Of a DNA stretch of 40,936 nucleotides, positions 14,737 to 22,718 are shown in pieces. The stretch lies in the NCBI GenBank assembly GCA_964575675.1, contig CAZNRY010000010.1:1-40936 (forward strand), written 5' to 3'. Within the stretch, counting starts at the first letter, position 1, and each line of letters starts with the position of its first letter. This DNA is from CAZNRY01 sp964575675. GTDB lineage: Bacteria > Eisenbacteria > RBG-16-71-46 > CAIMUX01 > VGJL01. The translations under genes were made by a program, and so were the position numbers. The notes under the pieces are model-generated. The model worked only from the letters and a program-made list of their open reading frames with translations. It was not told the DNA's origin and did no database searches.

Positions 14737-15678
14737 GTGGTCCGAACCGACCAGAGCTATAGAGTCCTCCTGGACCCGGCCTTCCTGTCCAAACTGCAGG
14801 GGTTGGACATGATCGCGCGGCTCATCGTCGAAGGATTTCTGACCGGACTGCACAAGAGCCCCTACCACGGATTCAGCGTCGAGTTCGCCGAGCACCGCCA
14901 GTACATGGCCGGGGATCCAGTCCGCCACGTCGACTGGAAGGTCTACGCGAAGAGCGATCGCTTCTACATCAAGAAGTACGAGCAGGAAACGAACCTCCGC
15001 GCCCACATCCTGCTCGACGTATCCAGCTCGACGCCCTTCGCAGACGAGGGACGGATCGAGAAGCTCCGCTATGGGACCTACCTCTCGGCCGCGTTGGCCT
15101 ACCTGATGCTCCAGCAGCAAGACGCCGTCGGCCTCCTCCTCTTCTCCGACAAGATCCACAAGATCATTCCGGCCCGCAGCGCCCGAACGCATCTCCGCGT
15201 CCTGTTCGGCGAGATGGAGAACGCGTTGCGCGGGGCCATCGCGCCGGGCCGCAAGGAAGATCTCCGACGCACCGACGTCGGACCTTGCCTCGAGCAACTC
15301 GCCGATCGCACGCCCCGCCGGGGGTTCATGATCTTGATCTCCGACCTGTGGGATGCCAACCCGGAGCGCGTGATGCGGAGCCTCAAACACTTCCGCCATC
15401 GACAGCACGAGGTCGTCGTCTTCCACGTGCAGGATCCGCGCGAGGAGCGGTTCGACTATCGGGACGAGACGGTCTTCATCGACATGGAGACGGGCGAGCG
15501 GTTGAGCCTGCAGCCGTGGGAGATCCGCAAGGAGTACCGGAAGAAGATGGAGGAGCGGATCGCCTTCTACCGTCGCGAGTGCGGCGCGAACAAGATCGCC
15601 TACGAGCGGATCATGACCGATACGCCCTTCGACGTGGCGCTGCTGCGCTATCTCGAGAAGCGCTCCAGGCTGCACTAG
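14737..15678 (+). CDS. DUF58 (vWA-like) protein
   Basis: A DUF58 protein of 313 residues. Members carry a von Willebrand factor A-like fold and accompany MoxR. The hallmark is GDPVRHVDWKVYAKSDRFYI (about 59-78). An MIDAS-like metal site is suggested by LLDVSSST (about 92-99), and a later ILISDLWD strand fits the fold. There is no membrane segment, so it is cytoplasmic. The start is a GTG at 14737, 19 bases after the MoxR stop. The next gene begins three bases after its stop, so all three are probably one transcript. Confidence 0.93.
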   Translation: MVRTDQSYRVLLDPAFLSKLQGLDMIARLIVEGFLTGLHKSPYHGFSVEFAEHRQYMAGDPVRHVDWKVYAKSDRFYIKKYEQETNLRAHILLDVSSSTPFADEGRIEKLRYGTYLSAALAYLMLQQQDAVGLLLFSDKIHKIIPARSARTHLRVLFGEMENALRGAIAPGRKEDLRRTDVGPCLEQLADRTPRRGFMILISDLWDANPERVMRSLKHFRHRQHEVVVFHVQDPREERFDYRDETVFIDMETGERLSLQPWEIRKEYRKKMEERIAFYRRECGANKIAYERIMTDTPFDVALLRYLEKRSRLH

Positions 15679-15681
15679 TCG

Positions 15682-17889
15682 ATGCCGCCGCTGACCTTCC
15701 TGAACTCGATCTTCCTCGCGGGCCTCGCGGCCGCGGCGTTGCCGATTCTGATTCATCTGTTCAGCAAACGCCGCGCGAAAGAGGTGCGCTTCCCCTCGCT
15801 CGAGTTCCTGCAGGAAGTCTCCAGGAAGAAGGTCCGCAGGCTCCAGCTCAGGCAGATCCTGCTTCTTGTGCTCCGCGTTCTGATCATCGGGCTGTTCGCC
15901 CTTGCCATGGGGCGTCCCGCATTGCAGACGACGGGCGCATCCTTCGGGCGCGGCAGCTCGACGACCGCGATCGTGCTCGACAACAGCTTCAGCCTTGCGG
16001 CGCACGACCCTTCCAGAACCGACTTACCCGGGGGCGGGGGGGTGGGCGGATCCTCTGCGTCGGGCCCGGAAGCCGGAACCGTTTACGAAACGGCCAAGCG
16101 CCGCGCCCTCGAGGTCGTCTCCATGATGCGCGAGGGGGATCGGGGACTCCTCGCCCTCGCATCGACGCCCATCCGCTTTCCATACCAGACTTCGGTCACG
16201 GACCTCGGCCTTCTTCGATCCGAGATCGAGAGATCGACCGTCGAGGCGACGCGCGCCGATCTCCCCCATGCGGTCGAACGCGCGATCGCGCTCCTCGCTG
16301 CATCCAAGACGTTGAACCGCGAGCTGTACGTCATTTCCGATTTCCAGCGGGGCGACGTGGAAGCGTGGCAGGCGCTGATCGCCCGGGGGGGGAGCGACAG
16401 TGCCGCGGCCGGCCGTACCGGCGGGATCGGGCGCGCGATTGCCGAGGGCATCCGGGTCTACATCGTCCCCGTGCGGTCTCTCCCCGTTGGAAACACAGCC
16501 ATCGAGCGCCTTCGGATCGACCCGGTCGGGGCCGGCGGCGAGGCGGGGGCGCGTCTCGTCGTGACGGTCGCGAACAACTCCCGCGCGGAAGCGAAGGACT
16601 TGGTCCTGCGCGCGCTCGCCGAGGGTGGCGATCCGGAAGCATTGGGCGAGGCATACCTGACCGTGCCCCCGTTCGGACAGGGCGAGGCCACGGTCCTCTT
16701 GCGGCGCCTGCCGACATCGGGCGCGATCAAGGTGAGCCTGACCCCCGATCCCCTCCCATGGGACAATCAGTCCTACCTGGTGACGGAGCAGCCCGGGGTC
16801 CGGCGCATCCTTCTGATCTCCGGAAACACCGACCCCTCCGCGGATCCCGCCGCGGCGTACGCGCGCTTGGCCCTCGACCCCGCCGGGACCCACGAGTTCT
16901 TCGATGTCGAGACCATCTCCGCAGAAGACGCGCGGCTCGGGTCGGGGATGCGCGCTGACGCCGTCGTTCTGATCGACGTCGGCCGGCTCCCTGACGCGGC
17001 TCTCGGGCAACTCGAACGATATCGTGCGGATGGCGGGGGCATCCTCGTCGTACTCGGAGAGCGGATCGATCCGAGAATGTACAACACCGCAATCTTCCCG
17101 AAACTCGCGGCCGTCGAGCTGTTGGGCTTGCAGGGCGATCCCGACAGGCCCGAGCTGTACCGCAGTCTTCGCGTGGTGGCGACGGGCCACCCGATCTTCG
17201 AGGGGTTCCCGGCGGCGGCGGGGGGAAACCTCACGGCCGCCCGCTTCCAGCGTCTCCTCGAGGCCAGGCTGGGAGACGGCGCGCGGTCGCTCGCCGAGTT
17301 CTCGGGCGGAATGCCCGCCCTGATCGAGGATCGCGGGACGCTCGTGTTCACCTCCTCCCTCGACGGGCGGTGGAACGATCTTCCCACGAGCGGCGCTTTC
17401 CTTCCCCTCCTGCATCGAATGATGCAGCATCTCATCGCACAGGGCGGCGGGCGGGACCACCTTCTCGCCGGAAGTGTGATCGAAACGACGATCGAGCCCG
17501 ACCGGCTTGGCGGACAGGAAGCGTTCTTCATCGATCCGCAAGGGACGCGTGTTGCGGCGGAGCGATCCGAGCGCGAGGGAAAGGTGCGCCTCGCGAGCCC
17601 CCCGGCCCGGTTGCCCGGGATCTACCAGCTCGCGCGGGCGGACGGCGAGCGATTGGGTCTCTATGCGGCGAACCTCGACACACGAGAGTCGGATCTACGC
17701 CTGGCCCCGGAAGCTTGGCTTCCGGCTCTCTTCGATCCCGCCGCGACGGTGCTGAACCCCGAAGGCGAGATCACCCGCGCCTCTGTCGAAGGACGGTACG
17801 GCCGGGAGCTGTGGCCGATTCTTCTCATCGTCGTCCTCGGATTACTTGTTGTGGAGAGTTTGGTCGGGAGGGGTAAGATCCTGCCCTGA
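15682..17889 (+). CDS. BatA-type membrane protein with vWA-like domain
   Basis: A protein of 735 residues that starts with the BatA N-terminal membrane region: FLAGLAAAALPILIHLFSKR, then VRFPSLEFLQEV, then the second helix around LLLVLRVLIIGLFALAMGRP. A vWA-like domain follows (IVLDNSFSLAA as a DxSxS-type MIDAS; LYVISDFQRG). The long periplasmic part contains a Rossmann-like segment (RRILLISGNTDPS) and a second one near FTSSLDGRWNDLP. The protein ends in a single helix (WPILLIVVLGLLVVESLVG). This is the usual third member of MoxR-DUF58 operons, linked in other bacteria to envelope stress and aerotolerance. Residues ~115-130 hold a Gly/Ser-rich insertion between strand and helix of the vWA fold. 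Confidence 0.88.
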   Translation: MPPLTFLNSIFLAGLAAAALPILIHLFSKRRAKEVRFPSLEFLQEVSRKKVRRLQLRQILLLVLRVLIIGLFALAMGRPALQTTGASFGRGSSTTAIVLDNSFSLAAHDPSRTDLPGGGGVGGSSASGPEAGTVYETAKRRALEVVSMMREGDRGLLALASTPIRFPYQTSVTDLGLLRSEIERSTVEATRADLPHAVERAIALLAASKTLNRELYVISDFQRGDVEAWQALIARGGSDSAAAGRTGGIGRAIAEGIRVYIVPVRSLPVGNTAIERLRIDPVGAGGEAGARLVVTVANNSRAEAKDLVLRALAEGGDPEALGEAYLTVPPFGQGEATVLLRRLPTSGAIKVSLTPDPLPWDNQSYLVTEQPGVRRILLISGNTDPSADPAAAYARLALDPAGTHEFFDVETISAEDARLGSGMRADAVVLIDVGRLPDAALGQLERYRADGGGILVVLGERIDPRMYNTAIFPKLAAVELLGLQGDPDRPELYRSLRVVATGHPIFEGFPAAAGGNLTAARFQRLLEARLGDGARSLAEFSGGMPALIEDRGTLVFTSSLDGRWNDLPTSGAFLPLLHRMMQHLIAQGGGRDHLLAGSVIETTIEPDRLGGQEAFFIDPQGTRVAAERSEREGKVRLASPPARLPGIYQLARADGERLGLYAANLDTRESDLRLAPEAWLPALFDPAATVLNPEGEITRASVEGRYGRELWPILLIVVLGLLVVESLVGRGKILP

Positions 17890-17918
17890 ACCCGTAGCCA
17901 TTGATGGAGGTGCCTGCC

Positions 17919-18584
17919 ATGCGAAGAATCGTCTGCTCACTTGTTCTTGCCGCCTTTCTGATCAGCCCGCTCGCATGTTCCCACATGAACAAATCGGAAA
18001 GGGGCGCCGTCATCGGCGGCGCCGCCGGGGGCGTCTTGGGGGCCGTGATCGGCAAACAGGCGGGCAACACGGCGGTCGGGGCGATCATGGGCGCCGTCGT
18101 CGGCGGCACGGCCGGGGCGGTGATCGGCCACTACATGGACGAGCAGGCCGAGGAGCTTGATCGCGACCTCGAGGGCGCCACGGTCGAGCGCGTCGGCGAG
18201 GGGATCAAGGTGACCTTCGCCTCGGGGATCCTCTTCGATGTGAACAAGCATGACCTCCGGCCCGAAGCGAAGGAGAACGTCACGAAGCTCGCCGGCGTTC
18301 TCAACAAGTACCCCGATACGAACATCCTGATCGAAGGACACACCGACGCGGACGGGACCGAGGAGTACAACCAGAGGCTCTCCGAGCGCCGGGCTGCTTC
18401 CGTTTCCTTCTTCCTCGCGCAGAACAGCGTGACGAGTTCGCGCGTGAGCGCGATGGGGTATGGCGAGCTTCAGCCGGTCACCGACAACTCGACCCCCGAT
18501 GGGAAGCAGGCCAACCGCCGGGTCGAGGTCGCGATCATGGCGAACGAGAAGCTCAAGAAGGCGGCGCAGGAGAAGGCGAACTAG
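17919..18584 (+). CDS. OmpA-family lipoprotein with glycine zipper
   Basis: A protein of 221 residues. Its signal peptide ends in the lipobox SPLAC, giving lipidated Cys20. A glycine-zipper segment follows (GAVIGGAAGGVLGAVIG and GAIMGAVVGGTAGAVIG). The C-terminal OmpA-like domain has the peptidoglycan-binding pattern ILIEGHTDADGTEEYNQRLS and ends in NRRVEVAI. This YiaD/Pal-like architecture ties the outer membrane to peptidoglycan. The ATG at 17919 is chosen for its signal peptide and the GGAGGTG seven bases upstream. It lies 29 bases after the BatA gene and eight bases before the DUF6754 operon, and may be co-transcribed with either. Confidence 0.93.
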   Translation: MRRIVCSLVLAAFLISPLACSHMNKSERGAVIGGAAGGVLGAVIGKQAGNTAVGAIMGAVVGGTAGAVIGHYMDEQAEELDRDLEGATVERVGEGIKVTFASGILFDVNKHDLRPEAKENVTKLAGVLNKYPDTNILIEGHTDADGTEEYNQRLSERRAASVSFFLAQNSVTSSRVSAMGYGELQPVTDNSTPDGKQANRRVEVAIMANEKLKKAAQEKAN

Positions 18585-18591
18585 GGTTGAT

Positions 18592-19377
18592 GTGACGCCT
18601 CCATCGCCCGCAGGTTGGTTCAACATGGAGCGGCTGCCCGCTGCGGTCGCCTCCCTTCTCTTCGCGGCGATACTGCTCTACTTCATCCGCCGAGCTCGGA
18701 GCGGCAAGCCGATCTTCGTGCGGAGGATCGCGGGACTCGAGGCGGTCGACGAGGCGGTCGGGCGCGCGACCGAGATGGGCCGCCCTATCCTCTACTGCCC
18801 CGGGCTCGATCCGATGGAAGAGGTCGCCACGGTCGCGAGCATCAACATTCTCGGGCAGGTCGCCCGCAAAGCGGGCGCGTACGAGACCCGCCTCATCATG
18901 CCCAACTGCGATCCGATCGTAATGACGGTCGCCCAGGAAGTGGTCCGCGAAGCGTACACGGAGGTCGGCCGTCCGGACCTCTTCGATCCGAACGACGTCT
19001 ACTACACGACGCAGAGCCAGTTCGGCTACGCGGCTTCGGTCTGCGGGACGATGATGCGAGACCGCCCGGCCACGAACTTCTTCATCGGCCACTTCTACGC
19101 CGAGAGCCTCGTTCTCGCCGAGACCGGCAACGCGACCGGGGCGATCCAGATCGCGGGGACAGACTCCGACTCGCAGCTCCCCTTCTTCATCTGCGCGTGC
19201 GATTACACGCTGATCGGCGAGGAGCTTTACGCCGGCAGCGTCTACCTCTCGCGCGAGCCGCTCTTGCTCGGCGCGCTCAAGGGACAGGACGCGGCGAAGG
19301 TCCTGATCCTGGCGCTTCTGATCGGCGGCACGATCCTTGGCCTCCTGGGCATCAACATCCGTTCGATTCTGAAATGA
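18592..19377 (+). CDS. DUF6754-type membrane-anchored protein
   Basis: A protein of 261 residues from the GTG at 18592, or 250 from the ATG at 18625; the start between them is undecided. One N-terminal helix (AAVASLLFAAILLYFIRRA) is followed by a conserved domain beginning KPIFVRRIAGLEAVDEAVGR and a C-terminal helix (VLILALLIGGTILGLLGINI). The domain alternates strands and helices like a Rossmann fold (GRPILYCPG; YETRLIMPNCDP; ATNFFIGHFY). It resembles the DUF6754 family, for which I know no function. Its stop overlaps the next start as ATGA. The soluble domain is flanked by helices exactly as in the third gene of the operon, and both share an LG-(A/G)-LKG...A motif near the end. Confidence 0.7.
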   Translation: MTPPSPAGWFNMERLPAAVASLLFAAILLYFIRRARSGKPIFVRRIAGLEAVDEAVGRATEMGRPILYCPGLDPMEEVATVASINILGQVARKAGAYETRLIMPNCDPIVMTVAQEVVREAYTEVGRPDLFDPNDVYYTTQSQFGYAASVCGTMMRDRPATNFFIGHFYAESLVLAETGNATGAIQIAGTDSDSQLPFFICACDYTLIGEELYAGSVYLSREPLLLGALKGQDAAKVLILALLIGGTILGLLGINIRSILK

Positions 19378-20015
19378 AGAACTCAGGACCCATCATCCTC
19401 GGCTTTCTGGTCGGGCTCCTGATGTTCGTCCAGTACTTCACGCCGAACAAGTGGATCGAGGCCCGTTACAACAACGTCCTCGACTGGAAGCAGGTCGTCT
19501 TCGGCATCACGCTGATCCTGGGAGTGATCAGCCTGTTTCTCCACCACTGGCGGAAGATCGAGCACAAGGATTCCGGCTGGGGCTACTCGGTCGTCACGGT
19601 CGCGGGGCTCGTCCTCATGATTGCATCCGCCCTGATCTTCACGCCGGAGAAGAAGATCTACCCCTGGATGTTCGACAACGTCCAGTCGCCGATGCAGTCG
19701 ACGATGTTCGCCATGCTCGCTTTCTACGTCGCGAGCGCCTCCTACCGCGCATTCCGGGCGCGGAGCCTCCACGCCGCGCTCCTCCTCACGGCCGGCGTGA
19801 TCGTGATGCTCGGCCGCGTCCCACTGGGCGAGATGATCGGCTTCCACATCGGCGGGAAGATGTTCTCTCTCGCGACGATCTCCACCTGGATCCTCGACTA
19901 CCCCAATCTCGCCGCCAAGCGGGGGATCATGATCGGGGTCGGCCTCGGAATGACGGCGACCGCGATCAAGATCATCATCGGAATCGAGCGGACCTACCTC
20001 GGGAAGGGCGCGTGA
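19374..20015 (+). CDS. Polytopic membrane protein of the DUF6754 operon
   Basis: A protein of 213 residues with about six hydrophobic segments: ILGFLVGLLMFVQYF, VFGITLILGVISLFL, VVTVAGLVLMIASALIF, MFAMLAFYVASASY, AALLLTAGVIVMLG and IMIGVGLGMTATAIKIIIGI. I do not recognise its family. Short charged loops follow helices, including a conserved-looking HHWRKIEHKDSGWGY. The start at 19374 shares bases with the previous stop, so translation is probably coupled. By context it would form part of a membrane complex with its three operon neighbours. Confidence 0.8.
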   Translation: MKNSGPIILGFLVGLLMFVQYFTPNKWIEARYNNVLDWKQVVFGITLILGVISLFLHHWRKIEHKDSGWGYSVVTVAGLVLMIASALIFTPEKKIYPWMFDNVQSPMQSTMFAMLAFYVASASYRAFRARSLHAALLLTAGVIVMLGRVPLGEMIGFHIGGKMFSLATISTWILDYPNLAAKRGIMIGVGLGMTATAIKIIIGIERTYLGKGA

Positions 20016-20019
20016 GGCA

Positions 20020-20922
20020 ATGAAGGGGATCGCATCGGGAGCGCCCCCCGTCGCGAAGGGCTCCCGCCGTCTGCACGACCGCCTGATGAACATCGATCGC
20101 AGGATCATCTTCTTGATCGTCGGTCTCTCGGTGGCGTTTCCGATTTTCGTCCCCTTGAACCTGCCGATCCTCGTATCGCGGGAAGCGCGGGCCTACTACG
20201 ACGAGATTGAGAAGCTCGCTCCCGGCGACGTGATCATGATGAGCTTCGACTACGAGCCCGACACGATGGCCGAGCTCGATCCGATGAGCATCGCGACGCT
20301 GCGCCACGCGTTTCGCAAAGATCTGCGCGTCGTCGCGTTGACGACCTATGCCGGCGGAGGCGGGATCGCCGAGCGCATCCTCGGCGAGGCGGCGAAGGAG
20401 TACGGGAAGACCTACGGAATCGACTACGTATTCCTGGGCTACAACCCGGACTGGTCCGCCACGATCCTCAGGATGGGCGAGAGCATCAAGGCGACCTACC
20501 CGACCGATCAGTACCGGCGCCCCACCTCAGAGCTCCCCCTTCTCGAGACCATCGACAAGTACTCCGACACGAAGCTCCTCGTCACGATCGCGGCGAGCGC
20601 GCTCGCGGAGTACTGGCTGATCTGGGCGGGCGGGAAGTACCACGAGCGGATCATCGCGGGAAACACGGCGATCCAGGCGGTCTTGATCTATCCCTACTAT
20701 CAGACGGGCCAGTTATCGGGATTCCTGGGCGGCCTCAAGGGCGCCGCCGAGTACGAGCGTCTGATCCAGCATGACGGCGCGGGGGTCCGCGGCATGGACT
20801 CGCAATCGACGGCGCATCTGCTGATCGTGATCCTGATCGTCGTTGGCAACATCGGGTTCATGATGCAGAAACGATTTACCCGGCGCGGAGCCCGCGGCAC
20901 GGTCCCGGGGGGCGGGCGATGA
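20020..20922 (+). CDS. Membrane-anchored protein with central alpha/beta domain, DUF6754 operon
   Basis: A protein of 300 residues. An N-terminal helix (IIFLIVGLSVAFPIFVPLNL) is followed by a ~200-residue alpha/beta domain (PGDVIMMSFDYEPDTMAELD, LRVVALTTYAGG, IDYVFLGYNPDW) and a C-terminal helix (LLIVILIVVGNIGFMM). I do not recognise a named family. The topology and the ending GFLGGLKGAAEYE mirror the DUF6754 protein two genes upstream (LLGALKGQDAAK), so the two may be ancient paralogues; this is inference by eye. It starts five bases after the previous stop and overlaps the next gene by four. Confidence 0.8.
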   Translation: MKGIASGAPPVAKGSRRLHDRLMNIDRRIIFLIVGLSVAFPIFVPLNLPILVSREARAYYDEIEKLAPGDVIMMSFDYEPDTMAELDPMSIATLRHAFRKDLRVVALTTYAGGGGIAERILGEAAKEYGKTYGIDYVFLGYNPDWSATILRMGESIKATYPTDQYRRPTSELPLLETIDKYSDTKLLVTIAASALAEYWLIWAGGKYHERIIAGNTAIQAVLIYPYYQTGQLSGFLGGLKGAAEYERLIQHDGAGVRGMDSQSTAHLLIVILIVVGNIGFMMQKRFTRRGARGTVPGGGR

Positions 20923-21545
20923 ACTGGAACGACCTCGGCGCCATCGCGGCCGGGATCCTTACGCTCGGCATCTTCTCTCTCTTGTACAAGGACAACCCGT
21001 TCTACCGCTTCGCGGAGCACCTCCTGGTCGGCGTTTCCGCTGGTTATTACATGATCAACTACTTCTACTCCGGCGTGATCCGCAAGTTTTACATTCCCGT
21101 CTTTCAGCAGGGCAACCTGTGGCTCCTTCCGGGTGGCGTGTTCGGGTTGCTCATGTTGGGCCGCTTGTTCAAGCGGCTGCAATGGGTCAGCCGCTACGCG
21201 ATCGCCCTCTACGTCGCCTCCTGGTGCGGGTACCTGATCCCCTCGGTAGTCCAGGAGAGGATCCTGGTCCAGGTCGGCGGGACGTTGCCACCGGCGGGAC
21301 CGATCGAGTTCTGGTCCGTGCTCGGCGCCCTGCTGCTCCTCGTCGGCGTCTCCTCGATCCTGATCTACTTCTACTTCAGTTTCGAGCACCGTGGGGTCGT
21401 AGGGGCGATCTCCAAGATCGGCATCGTCTTTCTGATGGTCGGGTTTGGCGCCTCGTTCGGCTACACGGTGATGGGGCGCGTGAGCCTCCTGATCGGACGG
21501 TTCCAGTTCCTCTTCCAGGAGTTGCCGAAAACGCTGGGGCTCTGA
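20919..21545 (+). CDS. Polytopic membrane protein of the DUF6754 operon
   Basis: A protein of 208 residues with about six helices: LGAIAAGILTLGIFSLLY, FAEHLLVGVSAGYYMINYF, LLPGGVFGLLMLGRL, YAIALYVASWCGYLI, FWSVLGALLLLVGVSSILI and IGIVFLMVGFGASFGYTVMG. The stretch YKDNPFYRFAEHLLVGVSAG looks conserved, with charged residues next to a helix. The family is not recognised. The ATGA overlap with the previous gene shows tight coupling. It is the last of the four membrane genes; a hairpin and a separate start context follow before the next lipoprotein gene. Confidence 0.8.
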   Translation: MNWNDLGAIAAGILTLGIFSLLYKDNPFYRFAEHLLVGVSAGYYMINYFYSGVIRKFYIPVFQQGNLWLLPGGVFGLLMLGRLFKRLQWVSRYAIALYVASWCGYLIPSVVQERILVQVGGTLPPAGPIEFWSVLGALLLLVGVSSILIYFYFSFEHRGVVGAISKIGIVFLMVGFGASFGYTVMGRVSLLIGRFQFLFQELPKTLGL

Positions 21546-21550
21546 GTTGG

Positions 21551-21565
21551 CGCGCGTTTCGCGCG
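21551..21565 (+). terminator. Short perfect hairpin after the DUF6754 operon
   Basis: CGCGCG and CGCGCG (self-complementary arms) flank a TTT loop, six bases after the stop of the last membrane gene. No T tract follows. It could partly end or stabilise the operon transcript before the next gene. Confidence 0.35.
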
Positions 21566-21590
21566 TCGCGCCCCAAGAGGAAGAAGCCAA

Positions 21591-22634
21591 ATGAGAACAA
21601 CCGGTTTCTTGGGATTGCTCTTGCTGCGCGGATCGCTCGGATTGCTTGGATCGCTGGGCCTCCTCGCGTGTCTTTCGTGCGCCGCGGATAAGCCCCCCAT
21701 CCCGCCTATCTTCGTACTCCCCCACCCCGAGTGCGCCAAGTCCCCGCATACGCGCGTCGATGCGCACACGCCGGAGACGGTGGTCGCGGACTGGGGCGCG
21801 CCGGTCCGTCTGGGTTTCCCGATAAACACCCCGTGTCCGGAGGACGCGGTCGAGATCTCGCGGGACGGGCGGTTCCTCTATTTCTACTTCACGAAGGATG
21901 TCCTCGCGAACCTGCCCCCATCCGAGCAATTCTCGCCGCTCAATGCGACGTACCGCGCCGAACGAATCGGAGGGCCGGGGGATTTCGGCGAGGCGACGCT
22001 CTTCGACCTGGGTCAAGGTACCGATCAATCGCTCGACGGCGAGCTCAGCTTCGCCCCCGACGGACGGCTCGTCTACTTCCACTCGCTGCGGGCCGCGAAT
22101 CTTGGCTACCAGCAGAACCCGCCGGTCGACGACATCCTTGACGTCTACGAGGCGGACATCGTCGACGGGGAACCGGGGCCGGGGCGCAATCTCGGCGCTC
22201 CCGTGAACTCGATCTACCCGGACGGTGAGCATGCGATTCACCCCGACGGCGCGACGCTCTACTTCTCCTCGACGAGGCCGGGCGGGCTCGGAGGGACGGA
22301 CATCTGGAATTCGACGCGGCAGGGCGCGAATTGGACCGAGCCGATAACTCTCGGCGCCCCAATCAATTCTGCGACCAGCGATCTGCAGCCCGCGTTCACT
22401 TCAGATGGCGGGACGGTCTACTTCGTGTCGGACCGGGATCCCATGATCGGCGGCGCGATCTATCGATCAAATCGGGACGGCGATTCCTGGTCCGAGCCGG
22501 AGCTGGTCATCAAGGGAATCGTCGGCGAGCCCTCCATCACGGCGGACGGCAGGTACATCTACTTCGTGCACGTGTTGACCGACGCCGCCGGACTCTTCGA
22601 CGCCGACGTCTGGTACTGCGAGCGGAGGCCGTGA
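21591..22634 (+). CDS. PD40 beta-propeller lipoprotein
   Basis: A protein of 347 residues. The leader is an odd Leu/Gly repeat (GLLLLRGSLGLLGSLGLLAC) ending in a lipobox with Cys27 the likeliest lipidation site. The mature protein has WD40-like PD40 repeats: VEISRDGRFLYFYFTKD, LSFAPDGRLVYFHSLRA, AIHPDGATLYFSSTRPGGLGG, AFTSDGGTVYFVSDRD and SITADGRYIYFVHVL. TDIWNSTRQGANWTEPITLG is the strand pair typical of TolB/PD40 propellers. Such proteins usually bind peptidoglycan-associated or secretion partners at the outer membrane. It lies 45 bases behind the DUF6754 operon and could be its surface partner, although the hairpin at 21551 separates them. Confidence 0.88.
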   Translation: MRTTGFLGLLLLRGSLGLLGSLGLLACLSCAADKPPIPPIFVLPHPECAKSPHTRVDAHTPETVVADWGAPVRLGFPINTPCPEDAVEISRDGRFLYFYFTKDVLANLPPSEQFSPLNATYRAERIGGPGDFGEATLFDLGQGTDQSLDGELSFAPDGRLVYFHSLRAANLGYQQNPPVDDILDVYEADIVDGEPGPGRNLGAPVNSIYPDGEHAIHPDGATLYFSSTRPGGLGGTDIWNSTRQGANWTEPITLGAPINSATSDLQPAFTSDGGTVYFVSDRDPMIGGAIYRSNRDGDSWSEPELVIKGIVGEPSITADGRYIYFVHVLTDAAGLFDADVWYCERRP

Positions 22635-22676
22635 GGGGGGGACTCCGAACAGCAGTCGTGAAACCCTAGCCCGCCC

Positions 22677-22705
22677 TGTCCAATCCCCCCTCCACGCGCT
22701 ACACT
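22677..22705 (+). promoter_or_regulatory. Possible promoter for mfd
   Basis: A weak -35 (TGTCCA, 22677-22682), 17 bases, and -10 (TACACT, 22700-22705) precede the mfd start by 13 bases. That would give a very short leader and matches the missing Shine-Dalgarno sequence. Only the spacing and the -10 box are good. Confidence 0.35.
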
Positions 22706-22718
22706 CGCGCGAACCGTC

